This document shows positions 9,080 to 19,240 of a DNA stretch of 64,000 nt, piece after piece. A model generated the notes under the pieces. The model was not told where the DNA came from. It searched no databases and was given only the letters and a program-made list of their open reading frames with translations. The stretch's first letter is position 1, and each line of letters starts with the position of its first letter. Where the stretch lies: the NCBI RefSeq assembly GCF_000247695.1, contig NW_004624734.1:34052963-34116962 (forward strand). The letters are read 5' to 3'. The DNA is from Heterocephalus glaber (Eukaryota; Chordata; Mammalia; Rodentia; Bathyergidae). Made by a program: the position numbers and the translations under genes.

Positions 9080-12000
9080 GGTATTTACATATGTGTACCC
9101 TATTTATTTCACTTAAGAGTATGGCCTCAATGTGCATCAATTTAACTATAAATGTCTCTAGTTTCTCATTCTTTATGGCTGAGTAGTACTCCATTTTATA
9201 AAAAAACCATTTTCTTTATCCAGCCTCCAGTTGATGGGCACTTGGGCTGTTTCCAAGTTTTAGATATTACAAACAGTGCTGCTATAAACATGGGTGCACA
9301 TATATCACTGTGGTATTATTCTTTTAATTCTTTTGGGAAGATACCCAACAGGGGAATAGCTGGGTCAAATGGAAGCTTTAATCCTAGTTCTTTGTGGTAT
9401 CTCCATATTGATTTCTACAGTGGTTGCACCAGCCTACACTTCCACCAACAGTGGAGAAGGGTTCCTTTTCCCTCAGCATTTGTTATTGGTTGATTTCTTG
9501 ATGATAGCCATTCTTTCTGGAGTGAGGTGGAATCTCAGTGTTGTTTTCATTTGCATCTCTTGGCTGACCAGTGATGTTGAACATTTTTCATACGTTTATT
9601 TGCTATTTCTACTTCTTTGTCTGAGAAATGTCTGTTCATTTCAGATGTCCATTTTTGAATTGGGTCTTTATATTTGGGGGGGGGTCTGATTTTTGTAAGT
9701 ACTTTATATATTCCAGATAGAAGTCCTTTGTCTGAGCAACAGCTGGTAAAAATTTGTTCCCACATTGTGGGTTGTCTCTTCATGCTTTTGGTGGTTTCTC
9801 TTTCTATGCAGAAACTTTTTTTTTTTTTTGTACCGGGGATCGAACTCGGGTCCTTGCGCTTGCACAGCAGGTGGCAAAACCACTGAGCTAAATCCCCGGC
9901 CCTGCAGAAGCTTTTTAATGAGATCCCAGCTGTTGATTCTTTGTGCTAGTTCACGTGCTACTGAGGTTTTGTTCATGAAATCTTTTCCTATGCCAATGTC
10001 TTTAAGAGTTCTGCCTAACCTCTCTTCCAGCCAGTTTAGTGTTTCTGTTTTAACATTTAGATCTTTAATCCATTTTGATTTTAGTCTAGTGCATGGTGAG
10101 AGATATAGCTCTAGTTTTAATCTTTGGCAAGATGAAACCCAATTTTTCTATTTATTAAAGAGATGTTATCTTTCCTCCAGTGAAGATGTTTGGATTCTTT
10201 GTCAAAGATGAGGTGACTGAATATGTCTGGAGTTATTTCAACATCTTCTAATCTGTTCCACTGGTCCTCCAGTCTGTTTCTTTGCCAGTACTACGCTGTT
10301 TTTAGCTTTGTAGTGTAGTTTCAAGTTGGGGATTGTGATATCCTCTACCCTATCTTTATCGCCTAGAATTGCTCTTGCTACTCTGGGTCTCTTCTTGCTC
10401 CAAATGAATTTTTGGATTGTTTTCTCAAGTTCTGTGAAGTATGCTGTTGGAACTTCAATTGGGATTGCATTGAACCTATATAGCAGTTTTAGAAGTATGG
10501 CCATTTTCACTATATTGGTTCTTCCTATGCAGGACCAAGGTACATCTTTCAATTTTCTGATATCCTCTTTGATCTCTTTTTTTCAGAGTGCTGTAGTTTT
10601 CAGAGAAGTGGTCTTTGATTTCTTTCATTACGTTGATTCCTAGGTTCATTTTTGGGGATGCTATTGTGAAAGGAGCTGTTTCTCCAGTTCCTATCTGTGA
10701 GTCTGTTGTTTGTGTACAGGAAGACTATTGATTTTTGTGTGTTGACGTTATCCAGCTACTCTTCTGAATTTGGTTATTAAGTCTAGAAGACTTCTGGTGG
10801 AGTTCTTGGGGTCTTCTATATAAAGTATCATGTCATCTGCAAATAATGACAATTTAACTTCATTTCCTGTATTTATTCATTTCATTTCTTTCTCTTGCCT
10901 AATTGTTGTGGCTAATGTTTCCAAAACTGTACTGAATAGGAGTGGTGATAGTGGACATCCTTGACTTGTTCCTGATTTTAGCGTGAAGGATTTCAGTTTT
11001 TGACCATTTAGTATGATGTTGGCTGTTGGTTTTTATCAGGTTGAGATAGAGACCATCTATTCTAATTTTCTATAGGGTTTTTATCATGAATGGGTGTTGG
11101 ATTTTGTCAAACGTGTTTTCTGCATCTATTGAGATGATCATATGATTTTTGTCCTTGGTACTTTTAATATAGTGTATTATATTTACTGATTTGTGTATGT
11201 TGAACCATCCCTGCATCCTTGGGATGAATCCCTCTTGGTCAGGGTGTATGATCTTCTTGATGATCTTCTGCATTCTGTTTGCCAGCATCTTATTGAGGAT
11301 TTTTGTATCTATGTTCATTAGGGAGATTGGCCTGTACTTCTCTTTTTTCAGTTGTCTTTTTCTGCTTTTGGGATCAAGGTGATGATTGCTTCCAGGAATT
11401 AATTTGGAAGTATTGTTTCCCTTTCAATTTCATCGAAGAGTTTAAACAGTAGTGGCAATAGTTCTTCTTTAAATGTCTTGTAAAATTCAGCAGTAAAGCC
11501 ATCAGGACCTGGGGTTCTCTTCTCTTGGTTGGTAAGGTTTTAATTACATTTCAATTTCATTGATTGATATTGGGTTGTTTAGAAATTTTAAGTCTTCTTT
11601 GTTCAACTTTGGTAATTCATATGTATCTAGGAATCTGCCCATTTCTTCTGTGTTTTCCATCTTATTGGTGTGTAGGTTCTCAAAGTAGGTACTGATGATC
11701 CTTTGGATTTCTGCTGAGTCTGTTGTAATTTTACCCTTTTCATTCCTAATTGCATGGATTTGGGTCTTTTCTTTTTTTGATAAGGTTGGCTAAAGGTTTA
11801 TCAATTTTATTTATTCTTTTGAAGCACCAACTCTTTGCTTTATGGATTTTTGTATTGTTCTCTTAGTTTCCATTGCATTGATGTCTGCTCTGATCTTTAT
11901 AATTTCCTCCTTTGTATGAGCTTTGGGTTTGTCCTGCTCTTTTTTTTCTAGGAGCTTGAGGTTCAGCATTAAGGTTGTTTATTTGAGCTCAATCTTTTAC

Positions 12001-12895
12001 AAATATGAGTATTCACTGCTATGAATTTCCCTCATCAGACTGCTTTCATTGTGTCCATAGATTCTGAGACGTTGTATTGTCATTGTTATATAATTGCAGA
12101 AACTGTCTGATTTCTCCTTTAATTTCCTCTTTGACCTACTGGTTGTTTCAGGAATGTGTTGTTCACTATCCATGTGCTTCTGAAGCTCTTGTTGTTGCTT
12201 TTGTTATTGATCTCCAATTTCACTGCACTATGGTCTGATAAAATACAGGGGATAACTTCAATTCCTTTGCACTTACTTAAACATGTTCTATGAGCAAGTA
12301 CGTGTTCTGTTTTGGAGAATGACCCATGTGCAGCTGAAAAGAATGTGCATTCTGATTTTGTGGGGTTGAACATTCTGTAAACATGTTAAGTCAACGTGTT
12401 CCACAGCTTGGTTGAGTTGTAGTATTTCGTTGCTTATTTTTTGTCTACTTGATCTATTTGTGACAGTGGAGTATTGAGGTTCACCACTACTATTGTATTA
12501 GTACTTATTTGATTTTTCTTGTTCATTAATATTTGTTTTATATAGTTGAGTGCACTAGTATTTTGTGCATACATATTTATGATTGTCATCTCTTCCTCTT
12601 GGATTGTTCCCTTTACAAGGATGTAGTGGCCTTCTTTGTCTGTCTTAGTGTTGCTTTGAAATCCATTTGATCTGCAAATAGGGTAGCTAATCGTGCTTTT
12701 TTGTTTGGATCCTATTGCATGGAGTATTGTTTTCCCCCCTTTAACTTTCAGTCTATGAGTTTCTTTTTGAATGAAGTGTGTTTCTTGTATGCAGCATATT
12801 GTTGGATCTTGTTTCTTGACCCATTCTGCCAGTCTATTTCTTTTGATTGGTGAAGTGAATAACCATCAATATTGATGGTTATAACTGATATGTAT
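9080..12895 (-). pseudogene. L1 ORF2 (endonuclease + reverse transcriptase), decayed
   Basis: ORF2 of the nested L1, normally a ~1,270-residue endonuclease/reverse transcriptase acting in target-primed reverse transcription. Visible motifs are QETHF with its catalytic Glu (codon 12,782-12,784), SAAHGSFSKTEHVLAHRT and LSDHSAVKLE in the endonuclease; [14 protein letters not shown] (about 11,090-11,150) and FADD (codons 10,832-10,843) in the reverse transcriptase; and the C-terminal EYYSAIKNEK type (near 9,180). The GDFN motif reads VNLN (Asp to Asn, codon 12,479-12,481) and the later Asp-His reads Glu-His. The longest surviving frame is ~104 codons, so frameshifts and stops are frequent. Confidence 0.92.
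9820..9902 (-). mobile_element. ID-type SINE, antisense, nested in L1 ORF2
   Basis: The T-run and TGTACCGGGGATCGAACTCG through CCCCGGCC is flanked by TGCAGAAACTTTTT and TGCAGAAGCTTTTT (about 9,807-9,820 and 9,903-9,916). It interrupts the C-terminal part of ORF2. Confidence 0.95.
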
Positions 12896-12948
12896 GGATT
12901 TATCCTTGTCATGACCTTTTCCTGTTGTTAGATTCTTCCCCTCTGCAT

Positions 12949-14050
12949 TTAATTTCTTGTTGTGCCTGATGGATTCATTCTGATGGGCTTTGTAGGGTTG
13001 TGACCCTCATTGTCTTTTCCTAGGATATTGTTTAAAATTTTTTGGAGTGCTGGTTTGGTATTCAAGAAGTTTCTCAGGTGCTCTTTGTCATGAAAGTATC
13101 TTATTTCTCCATCCATTTTGAAAGACAGTTTTGCAGGGTACATCAATCTGGGTTGGAAGCTGTTTTCCTTTAGGGCTTGAAATACATCACTCCAAGCTCT
13201 CCTTGACTTGAGGGTTTGCATTGAGAAGTCTGCTGTGATTCTGATGGGCTTTCCTTTATACGTGATGTGTTTCTTTTCTCTAACTGCTTGTAGTATTTTG
13301 TTCTTCTGTTGGGTTTCTGGAATCTTTACTATTATATGCCCAGGTGTAGATTTTTTTTGATCATGGCTAGTTGAAATCCTATATTCCTCACTTATCTGTA
13401 TATCAAATTCTTTTCTCCTGCTTGGGATGCTTTCTGCCATTACTTCTGTGAACAGTTTATGTCATTTGCACTATCTCCTGTTTCTTCATTGACTCTGATC
13501 AGTCTTATATTATTCTTCTTTGCATCGCCTAGCAGCTGCTGGACTGATTTCTTGTGGTCCCTTTAAAAAATTTTTTTTTTGGTACCAGGGATCGAACTCG
13601 GGTCCTTGCACTTGCAAGGTAGGCGTCGGAACCACTGAGCTAAATCCCCAGCCTTCTTGTGGTCCCTTACTATTTTTAAGAAATCTTTCTTTTTCTTGGT
13701 CACTCATTGGAATCCTGTCTTCTATATCTGATATTCTGTCCTCACATTGGCTCATTCTGCTGCACAAACTTTCAATGGAATTTTTAATCTCCTGGATAAC
13801 TGTCTGAACCTGTTTTATGGATTCCATTTGTTTCCTATGTTGGGATTCCATCATGTTCCTCATGTCCTCTATTTTTTTTTTATGTGTCTGCTCTAGAGTT
13901 ATTAATCATGTCTTTCACTATGGACACAATCTCTCTTGTTACCTGAGAAATTACTTCTGATTTTATATTTTGTTGCCAGTTCAGGGAGTCCAGGTGGTTA
14001 AGTATCAAATTGCTCCATCTCATTGCCCCTTAGGTTGCCTTTAGTGATCT
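12949..14050 (-). pseudogene. L1 ORF1 (RNA-binding trimer protein), interrupted by SINE
   Basis: The minus-strand frame 13,440-12,949 carries the RNA-recognition motif (PGHIIVKIPETQQKNKIL) and the C-terminal domain (RRAWSDVFQALKE, QPRLMYPAKLSFKMDGE, FHDKEHLRNFL). The frame at 13,863-13,510 carries the C-terminal end of the coiled coil, with heptad-like SLCSRMSQCEDRISDIEDRI. A SINE at 13,564-13,653 splits the gene. This protein normally coats L1 RNA as a trimer; the copy is dead, but 163 codons of the C-terminal half remain open, making it the best-preserved coding segment in the window. Confidence 0.9.
13564..13653 (-). mobile_element. ID-type SINE, antisense, nested in L1 ORF1
   Basis: The GGTACCAGGGATCGAACTCG ... 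TAAATCCCCAGCC block is flanked by the duplication TTCTTGTGGTCCCTT (about 13,549-13,563 and 13,654-13,668). It disrupts the coiled-coil/RRM junction of ORF1. Confidence 0.95.
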
Positions 14051-14249
14051 CTGAAGTCTGGTTTTGAGTCTTGTTCAGTTATCTTCTCATTTCAACCATG
14101 CAGTCTGCTGTGCCCTTGTTGAGGTGACTCTTTGCTCGTCCAGTGGGCTTCAATTCTCAGCAAGTCTTAGACAGGCCTTCTCTCTGCTGCTCACCACTGG
14201 GCAATTCCTGGGTTTAGAATGATGGCCTTCTGTTTCCCTGCACTGCACC

Positions 14250-14523
14250 GTTGTTCAGGTGGGGTTCTGGCTGGGACCTGTGCATGCTTAGCAATGGTAT
14301 CTGGATGTGCTTCTGGCCAGGGCCTGCCTGCCTGCATAGCTGTTGTCCAGGAGGGCGTTTGGCTGGGGGCTGTGCACTGGAGTGCTGCAGTCTGAGTGGG
14401 CTTCTGGCTGGGGACTACATGCACTTACTGATGGTTTCTGAGTGGGCCTCTGGTTGGGCACTGTGAGCCCAAGCCACTGGTGTCTAGGTGGGGCCCTGGC
14501 TGGGGCCTGTGGACCTGAGTCGT
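14250..14523 (-). repeat. L1 5' UTR tandem array, six units of ~46 bp
   Basis: The core TTCTGGCTGGGGCCTGTG (variants) starts near 14,265, 14,311, 14,358, 14,402, 14,448 and 14,493, a period of 44-47 bp. The block is strikingly GC-rich relative to its surroundings and sits at the L1 5' end, where tandem monomers often act as promoters in rodent L1s. Promoter function here is inference from position. Confidence 0.75.
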
Positions 14524-14525
14524 AT

Positions 14526-14671
14526 TGTTTTTTTGAGACAGGGTCTTGCTATGCAGTTCAGGCTGGCCTTGATCTCATTATGGAGCCCTGGCTGTCTTTG
14601 AATGCATGGTAATTTTACTGACTCAGCCTTCCATGTGGTGGAAATACAGGCCCGTACCACCATGCTCAGCA
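14526..14671 (-). mobile_element. B1 SINE, antisense
   Basis: The sequence from TTTTTTTGAGACAGGGTCTTG through CAGGCTGGCCTTGATCTC to CGTACCACCATGCTCAGC is a reverse-complement B1, including its internal duplication. It sits exactly between the L1 5' end and the resumed LTR. Confidence 0.93.
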
Positions 14672-14876
14672 GGAATGACATTTTCTTACCCTAGGCTTCT
14701 CTCTTTGCTTTCTCTGCTTCCTGGCTCTCTGCCAGGCAGGTCTATCTTACTGTTTCTGCCTTGGAGCTAGCTGACTTTGGGTTGAACCCAGTGGAAACTG
14801 TGAGCTACATAAACCTCTTCTCCTTTCAATTGTAGGTGTCAGGTATTTTGTCCCAATGACAGGAAAATGACTACAT
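14672..14876 (+). mobile_element. MaLR-type LTR, 3' half
   Basis: The pyrimidine-rich start (CTTCTCTCTTTGCTTTCTCT) is followed by GGAAACTGTGAGCTACATAA, ACCTCTTCTCCTTTCAATTG and GGTGTCAGGTATTTTGTCCC. This is the 3' half of the same LTR type seen at 48,642-49,035. Together with 8,468-8,650 it makes a single LTR of ~390 bp, matching the intact copy. Confidence 0.8.
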
Positions 14877-15002
14877 AATCAGTAAAACAGTTTCTAAACC
14901 TACCTAAATTGTAAACCATTATTCATTTTTTGAACATTCTGAAAATCTCAAGGAAAATATTTGGATTGTAACTGTTAATATTAGTGACTTTATTTTTTAT
15001 TT

Positions 15003-15150
15003 TCATTTTTTGAGACAGGGGTTCACTATGTATTTTAGGCTGGCCTTGAACTTACTATGGCTTCCAGGCTGGCCTTGAACTTATGGTGATCCTCCTGAGT
15101 CAGTCTCCTGAGTGTTGGGATTACAGGCATGCATCATCATGCCTGGCCAC
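15003..15150 (-). mobile_element. B1 SINE, antisense, with visible 29-bp duplication
   Basis: Starts TTTTTGAGACAGGGGTTCAC and ends GCATGCATCATCATGCCTGG. The block GGCTGGCCTTGAACTTACTA plus nine bases is repeated immediately with a 29-bp period, the classic B1 internal duplication. Confidence 0.95.
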
Positions 15151-15580
15151 TGCCTTTAATATAGTATTTTTCTGCCTTTATTTAACATAGTATTTAACAT
15201 AGTATTTCTACTTCCTGGATCTTTCTGAATAGTAAAATACCTGTGACAATGACTACCTTTCCTAAAAACTGAAAGAGCAAAGATGATAGTAATTTGCTTA
15301 GCTTAAAGTTAGAGCCTTTTGGCAATTCCAAGAATGTGTGATTCAGATGTACAAAGCATTTAGTCTCTCCTGTAAATCTCTCTAATTATGGGAAATTGGT
15401 GCCAAAGCACTAGGAAAGAACTAGCAATGGTAGATTTCATATACTCAGGACAATGCAGTACTTTTTCAGCTGAATGTAATTTCTCATATTGTCTTCAACT
15501 TGGTAATTTTATCAGTTTATCTATTTTCTTATTCAAGACATTTCTGACAAAACTTAGAAAGGACAACTAAAAAGATTGTG

Positions 15581-15678
15581 CAGCTGGGGATTTAGCTCAG
15601 TGGTGTCACTGTCTGTCTCGCAAGTGCAAGGTCCTGAATTTGATCCATGGTACCAAAAAACAAAAACAAAAAACCCCC
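15581..15678 (+). mobile_element. ID-type SINE
   Basis: The sequence from CAGCTGGGGATTTAGCTCAG through ATCCATGGTACC has an impure A-rich tail. The target-site duplication AAAAAGATTGTG lies at 15,569-15,580 and 15,679-15,690. Confidence 0.93.
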
Positions 15679-15689
15679 AAAAAGATTGT

Positions 15690-16619
15690 GTATTTTCTAG
15701 GGCTGAATAAAAAATATTAAAGGAAAGTAATTAGGATTTTTGTGCATCTAGATTATAAAACAGGGCATTGTTTTCACAAAATATCCACTCTACAACTTAT
15801 ATCAATAGTTTACTACTACTCACAGAATAAAATTTCAATTCCTCCTACAGAAACCCCTTCTTTACTTCCTTTTCAACCATATCACTTGTTGCTCTATCCT
15901 TTAGGAAACTGGTATTATTGGAGATATCAGAATATGTTTTATTATTTCATATTTTTTGCCATAGTATATGATGTTTTCTCTTAGAATAATTTTTCTCTCA
16001 ACCTTTTGTTCTCTTTGGAAATTACTACTCTTCTTTCTCAACTTTTTTTTTTTAAAGTAAGGAAATACTCAAATAGTGATGGGAACATGTCGAAAGGATC
16101 TTAGAGCAAGCATAAAGAGGCTCCTTTTGACCAAATCTGGTATAAATTGATCAGCAAAATAAATTAGTATAGAAACAGACTTTAATTTATTCAATAAAAT
16201 GAAAATATGAACCAATGAGCACATAGTAATCTAAATAAAGAAATGACTAAAAAAAAGTTCTTTATAATAGAATGCCAATTGATAAATGAAATGTTGGAAG
16301 TAGGTAATTACTGTTAGGGCACCCATCATAGTAATAACTGATTCAGGGAAAAATCCTCAATAGATATTAAATTAGTGAAGGCAAAAACCTCAAGAAAAAC
16401 AAAATGATTATATAGTCTCAAAGCAAATCCTTACAAAATATTTATTAAATACAAAGTAGTATTTTTAATGCAAAAGTAGAAATTTTTCAGGGGAGAAACT
16501 TGGCAGACACCATCTTAGCCAAGTGATTGTAGTTATTATCACTAGTATTGGGATAAGTTGATAACATGGGCTCCTTGATACAATGTACTGAGAAAGACAC
16601 ATCACATTTGAGGTATTAA
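15690..16619. other. Unassigned AT-rich sequence
   Basis: No recognisable gene or repeat. The 80-codon frame at 15,742-15,984 has no motif I recognise. Confidence 0.45.
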
Positions 16620-16634
16620 GACTTAGATCAGTAA

Positions 16635-16723
16635 GGGCTGGGGATTTAGCTCAGTGGTTTTGCCACCTGCTGCGCAAGTACAAGGACCCGAGTTCGATCC
16701 CCAGTACCAAAAAAAAAAAAAAA
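16635..16723 (+). mobile_element. ID-type SINE
   Basis: The sequence GGGCTGGGGATTTAGCTCAG ... CGATCCCCAGTACC plus a pure A tail is flanked by GACTTAGATCAGTAA and GATTTAGATCAGTAA (16,620-16,634 and 16,724-16,738). Confidence 0.95.
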
Positions 16724-16748
16724 GATTTAGATCAGTAACATCCCTTCA

Positions 16749-16825
16749 GGGCTTGGAATTTAGCACAGTGTGCCATACCTGCCTGGTAAGCGCAAGGTCC
16801 TGAGTTGGATTCCTGGTTAGCCCCC
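16749..16825 (+). mobile_element. Degenerate ID-type SINE without A tail
   Basis: GGGCTTGGAATTTAGCACAG ... GTCCTGAGTTGGATTCCTGG resembles the family, with several mismatches and a C-rich end in place of the A tail. It abuts the second MaLR LTR. Confidence 0.75.
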
Positions 16826-17310
16826 CACCCCCAATGTCCCTCCAAAACCTCATGTGGTCATAGGCATGGCTTTTGGAAAGTGATTGGATTATGGGTTCAA
16901 GGCTGCATGTGCTGTTAGGAGGTAAGGTTGGCTTGGAAGAGATAGGTTACTGGGGGGTGACCTAGAAGGTCATACCTCCCTCCCTGGCTCCTCCCTTCTC
17001 CCTCTGCATCTTGACCACCATCATGTAAGCAGGTATCCTCCTTTCAGGTTCTTCCACCATGTCATTTCTGTGTCTAAGTCTCCTTAACAAGGACTAAAAC
17101 TTGGGGCTGGAGATTTAGCCCAGTGGTTCTGCCACCTGCCTCACAAGCGCAGGGTCCTGAGTTCAATCCCCAGTACCAAAAAAACCCGAAACCCAAAAAA
17201 CATAAAACATGGACTAAAACTTATGAACTGTGATCCAAAATAAACTTCTCCTGCATTAGGTTGTGGGTGTCAGGTATTTTGTCTGAGTGAGGAGGAAAGT
17301 AATTAAGACA
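16826..17310 (+). mobile_element. MaLR-type LTR with nested SINE
   Basis: AATGTCCCTCCAAAACCTCA and GGAAAGTGATTGGATTATGG, then a pyrimidine-rich middle (CTCCTCCCTTCTCCCTCTGC), then TGATCCAAAATAAACTTCTC and GTGTCAGGTATTTTGTC, show a MaLR LTR ending near AATTAAGACA. An ID-type SINE splits its 3' third (17,103-17,210). Confidence 0.75.
17103..17210 (+). mobile_element. ID-type SINE nested in MaLR LTR
   Basis: GGGGCTGGAGATTTAGCCCA ... ATCCCCAGTACC with an interrupted A tail. The duplication GGACTAAAACTT lies at 17,091-17,102 and 17,211-17,222. Confidence 0.95.
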
Positions 17311-17793
17311 GTTAATATAGAATACTGTAGTACTGTGATGGTGGTATGTAAAGCACTTTTAATTCTGGTACACAATTTAAAAGATAAAAGCATAGACATA
17401 CCTATATAAGCATGAGAATAGATAAGTAACATATAAAAAATCCTTTGTAAAATCAAAAACAAAGTGGAGGGATGTAAAAGAATAGAATATTTTTGTACAA
17501 TTGATAGGTTGGTATAGCTATGAAATATTTTATTTAATACAAAATAACCAAAAAAAAAATACCTACGTAAGTTATAGAGAAAATGAGAAAGGAATAAAAG
17601 CATGTCAGTAACACCAAGGAAGACAGAAAACAAAAAAAGAGGGACAAAGTAGATACAAGATAGAAAACAATTAACAAAATGGCAATAGTAAGCTCTTCTT
17701 TATCAGTAATTACTTTAAATGCAAATGGAGAAAACTTCCTAACCAAAGAGTGATTCAAGAAGAAAAACAAAGCCAAACAAAAAACAAGATGCA

Positions 17794-17886
17794 GGGCCCG
17801 GGACTTAGCTCAGTGGTTCTGCTGCCTGCCTCGCAAGTGCAAGGTCCCAAGTTCAATTCCCAGTACCAAAAAAAACCCCAAAACCA
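17794..17886 (+). mobile_element. ID-type SINE
   Basis: GGGCCCGGGACTTAGCTCAG ... AATTCCCAGTACC plus an A-rich tail. The duplication ACAAGATGCA with preceding As lies at about 17,779-17,793 and 17,887-17,901. Confidence 0.95.
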
Positions 17887-17930
17887 AAAAAACAAGATGC
17901 ATCTATAAGTCATCTACAAGAGTCTTACCA

Positions 17931-18019
17931 GGCCGGGATTTAGCTCAGAGGTTCTGACGCCTGCCTTGCAAGCGCAAAGACCCAAGTTCGATCCCCGGTA
18001 CAAAAAAAAAAAAAAAAAA
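17931..18019 (+). mobile_element. ID-type SINE
   Basis: GGCCGGGATTTAGCTCAGAG ... CGATCCCCGGTAC and a long A tail (18,002-18,019). A short duplication-like GTCTTAC/GGCTTAC flanks it. Only ~45 bp separates it from the preceding SINE. Confidence 0.92.
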
Positions 18020-18024
18020 GGCTT

Positions 18025-19240
18025 ACTTTAGATGTAAAGATACATATAAGCTGAAGGTGAAAGGATGGAAGAAGATATTCCAGGCAACTCATAACCAAAA
18101 GAGAGCAAGGACAACCATATTTATGTTAGACAAAATAAGCTTTAGGTCCAAAACTATTTAACTAAACATCTCACTGGAGACAAAGAATGACATTATATTG
18201 ATGAAAAGTTCAATTTATTAAAGATATAACCATTGTAAATATACCTAATATCATGGCACCCAAATATATGAAGCAAATTTTGACAGGATTTTAAAGGGCG
18301 AAATAGACAGGGATGAAATAAGAATGGAAAATTTTAACATTCCACTTTCAGTGAAGGGTAGAACAGTGAGATAGGAGAGCAATAAGAAACCGAGAATTTG
18401 AACAGTGTTATAGACCAACTTAGACCTAACAAACTTACAGAACATTCCACCAAGCAGTAGCAGAATGAATACACATTTTTCACAAGCACACGTGGAACAT
18501 CTCTAGGACAGATCACATGGTAGGCTAAAAGTATTAAAAAAAATTAGAAGACTACAATCTATCAGTTATGTTTTACAGATACAGTTTTATAAAATTAGAA
18601 AAAGCAGTGGAAAACTGGAAAATATACAAATATGTGGAAATTAAATATCATGCTCTTAATCAATGAGTCAAAGAAAAGAAATCACAGGAAAAATTAGACA
18701 ATATTTTAAGACAAATAAAAACACAGCATGCCAAAGTGCATTAGTTGCAATGAAAGCTGAAGTAAAATGAAAGTTTATAGTGATGAGCACTCATATTGTT
18801 TTAGCAGTACTGGGGAACTGAACTCAGGGCCTTGGCACTGAAAAGAGTAGACAGTGGAAACCAATGCTGCAAAGATAAAGATGATAAGACACTGCTATGG
18901 ACAATTACATAACAATAAATTGGATGACCTAGGAGAGATAGATAAATTTCTAGAAACACACAATCTACCAAGATTGAATCATGAAGAAATAGAAAATCTA
19001 AACAGATCCATAATGACTCCAGATATTGAATCAATAGTCAACAACATCTCAACAAAGAAGGGCTCATGACCAGATGGTTTCAATAGAGAATTCTATTATA
19101 GATTTAAAGACAAATTAATACCAATCTTTTTCAAATTCTGAAAGAGAGAGGCACAGAAACATTTCCAAACTCATTCTATGAAGCCAGTGCTACCTTTATA
19201 CTAAAGCCAGACAAAAATACAAGATATGCGAAAAAAGTCA
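18025..19240 (+). mobile_element. Ancient L1 ORF2 fragment, sense (endonuclease to early RT)
   Basis: DNA matching ancient L1 ORF2 runs from an endonuclease segment (AGCAAATTTTGACAGGATTT, ATTCCACTTTCAGTGAAGGG, ACACATTTTTCACAAGCACA) to the spacer and early RT. The frame 18,854-19,069 shows DLGEIDKFLETHNLPRLN and NRSIMTPDIESIVNNISTKK, the conserved segment just before the RT. ACTAAAGCCAGACAAAAATA near 19,200 is the following KPDK motif. Internal deletions and stops make it a fossil. Confidence 0.8.
18799..18840 (-). mobile_element. Fragment of ID SINE, antisense
   Basis: GTACTGGGGAACTGAACTCA then GGGCCTTGGCACTG matches the 3' half of an ID element in reverse. It lies inside the ancient L1 ORF2 fragment and the rest is lost. 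Confidence 0.5.

Larger units (their letters stand above)
8655..14523 (-). mobile_element. Near-full-length L1 retrotransposon, antisense, inactive
   Basis: Read on the minus strand: a 5' region with ~46-bp tandem units (14,523-14,250), ORF1 (about 14,050-12,949), ORF2 (about 12,895-9,080) and a 3' UTR with a purine-rich tract ending near 8,655. The span is about 5.87 kb, or roughly 5.6 kb without three nested SINEs (8,936-9,018; 9,820-9,902; 13,564-13,653). It lies inside a MaLR LTR whose halves flank it. Both ORFs are broken, so it cannot mobilise itself. It is the best reference for the rodent L1 family in this window. Confidence 0.92.

Noticed and set aside
9152..10643. Plus-strand open frames of 90-148 codons (9,152-9,493; 9,369-9,689; 9,765-10,211; 10,326-10,643)
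   Set aside because: They are antisense shadows of L1 ORF2, and one crosses a nested SINE; the minus strand carries the recognisable protein.
14250..14523. CRISPR-like array of ~46-bp periodic units
   Set aside because: The units are degenerate along their whole length with no constant repeat/variable spacer alternation, lie at an L1 5' end, and the genome is mammalian.
17256..17776. Minus-strand frames of 125 and 80 codons rich in hydrophobic residues
   Set aside because: One begins inside the MaLR LTR, and both are in AT-rich DNA whose reverse complement yields F/L/I-rich chance peptides. No domain or signal recognised.
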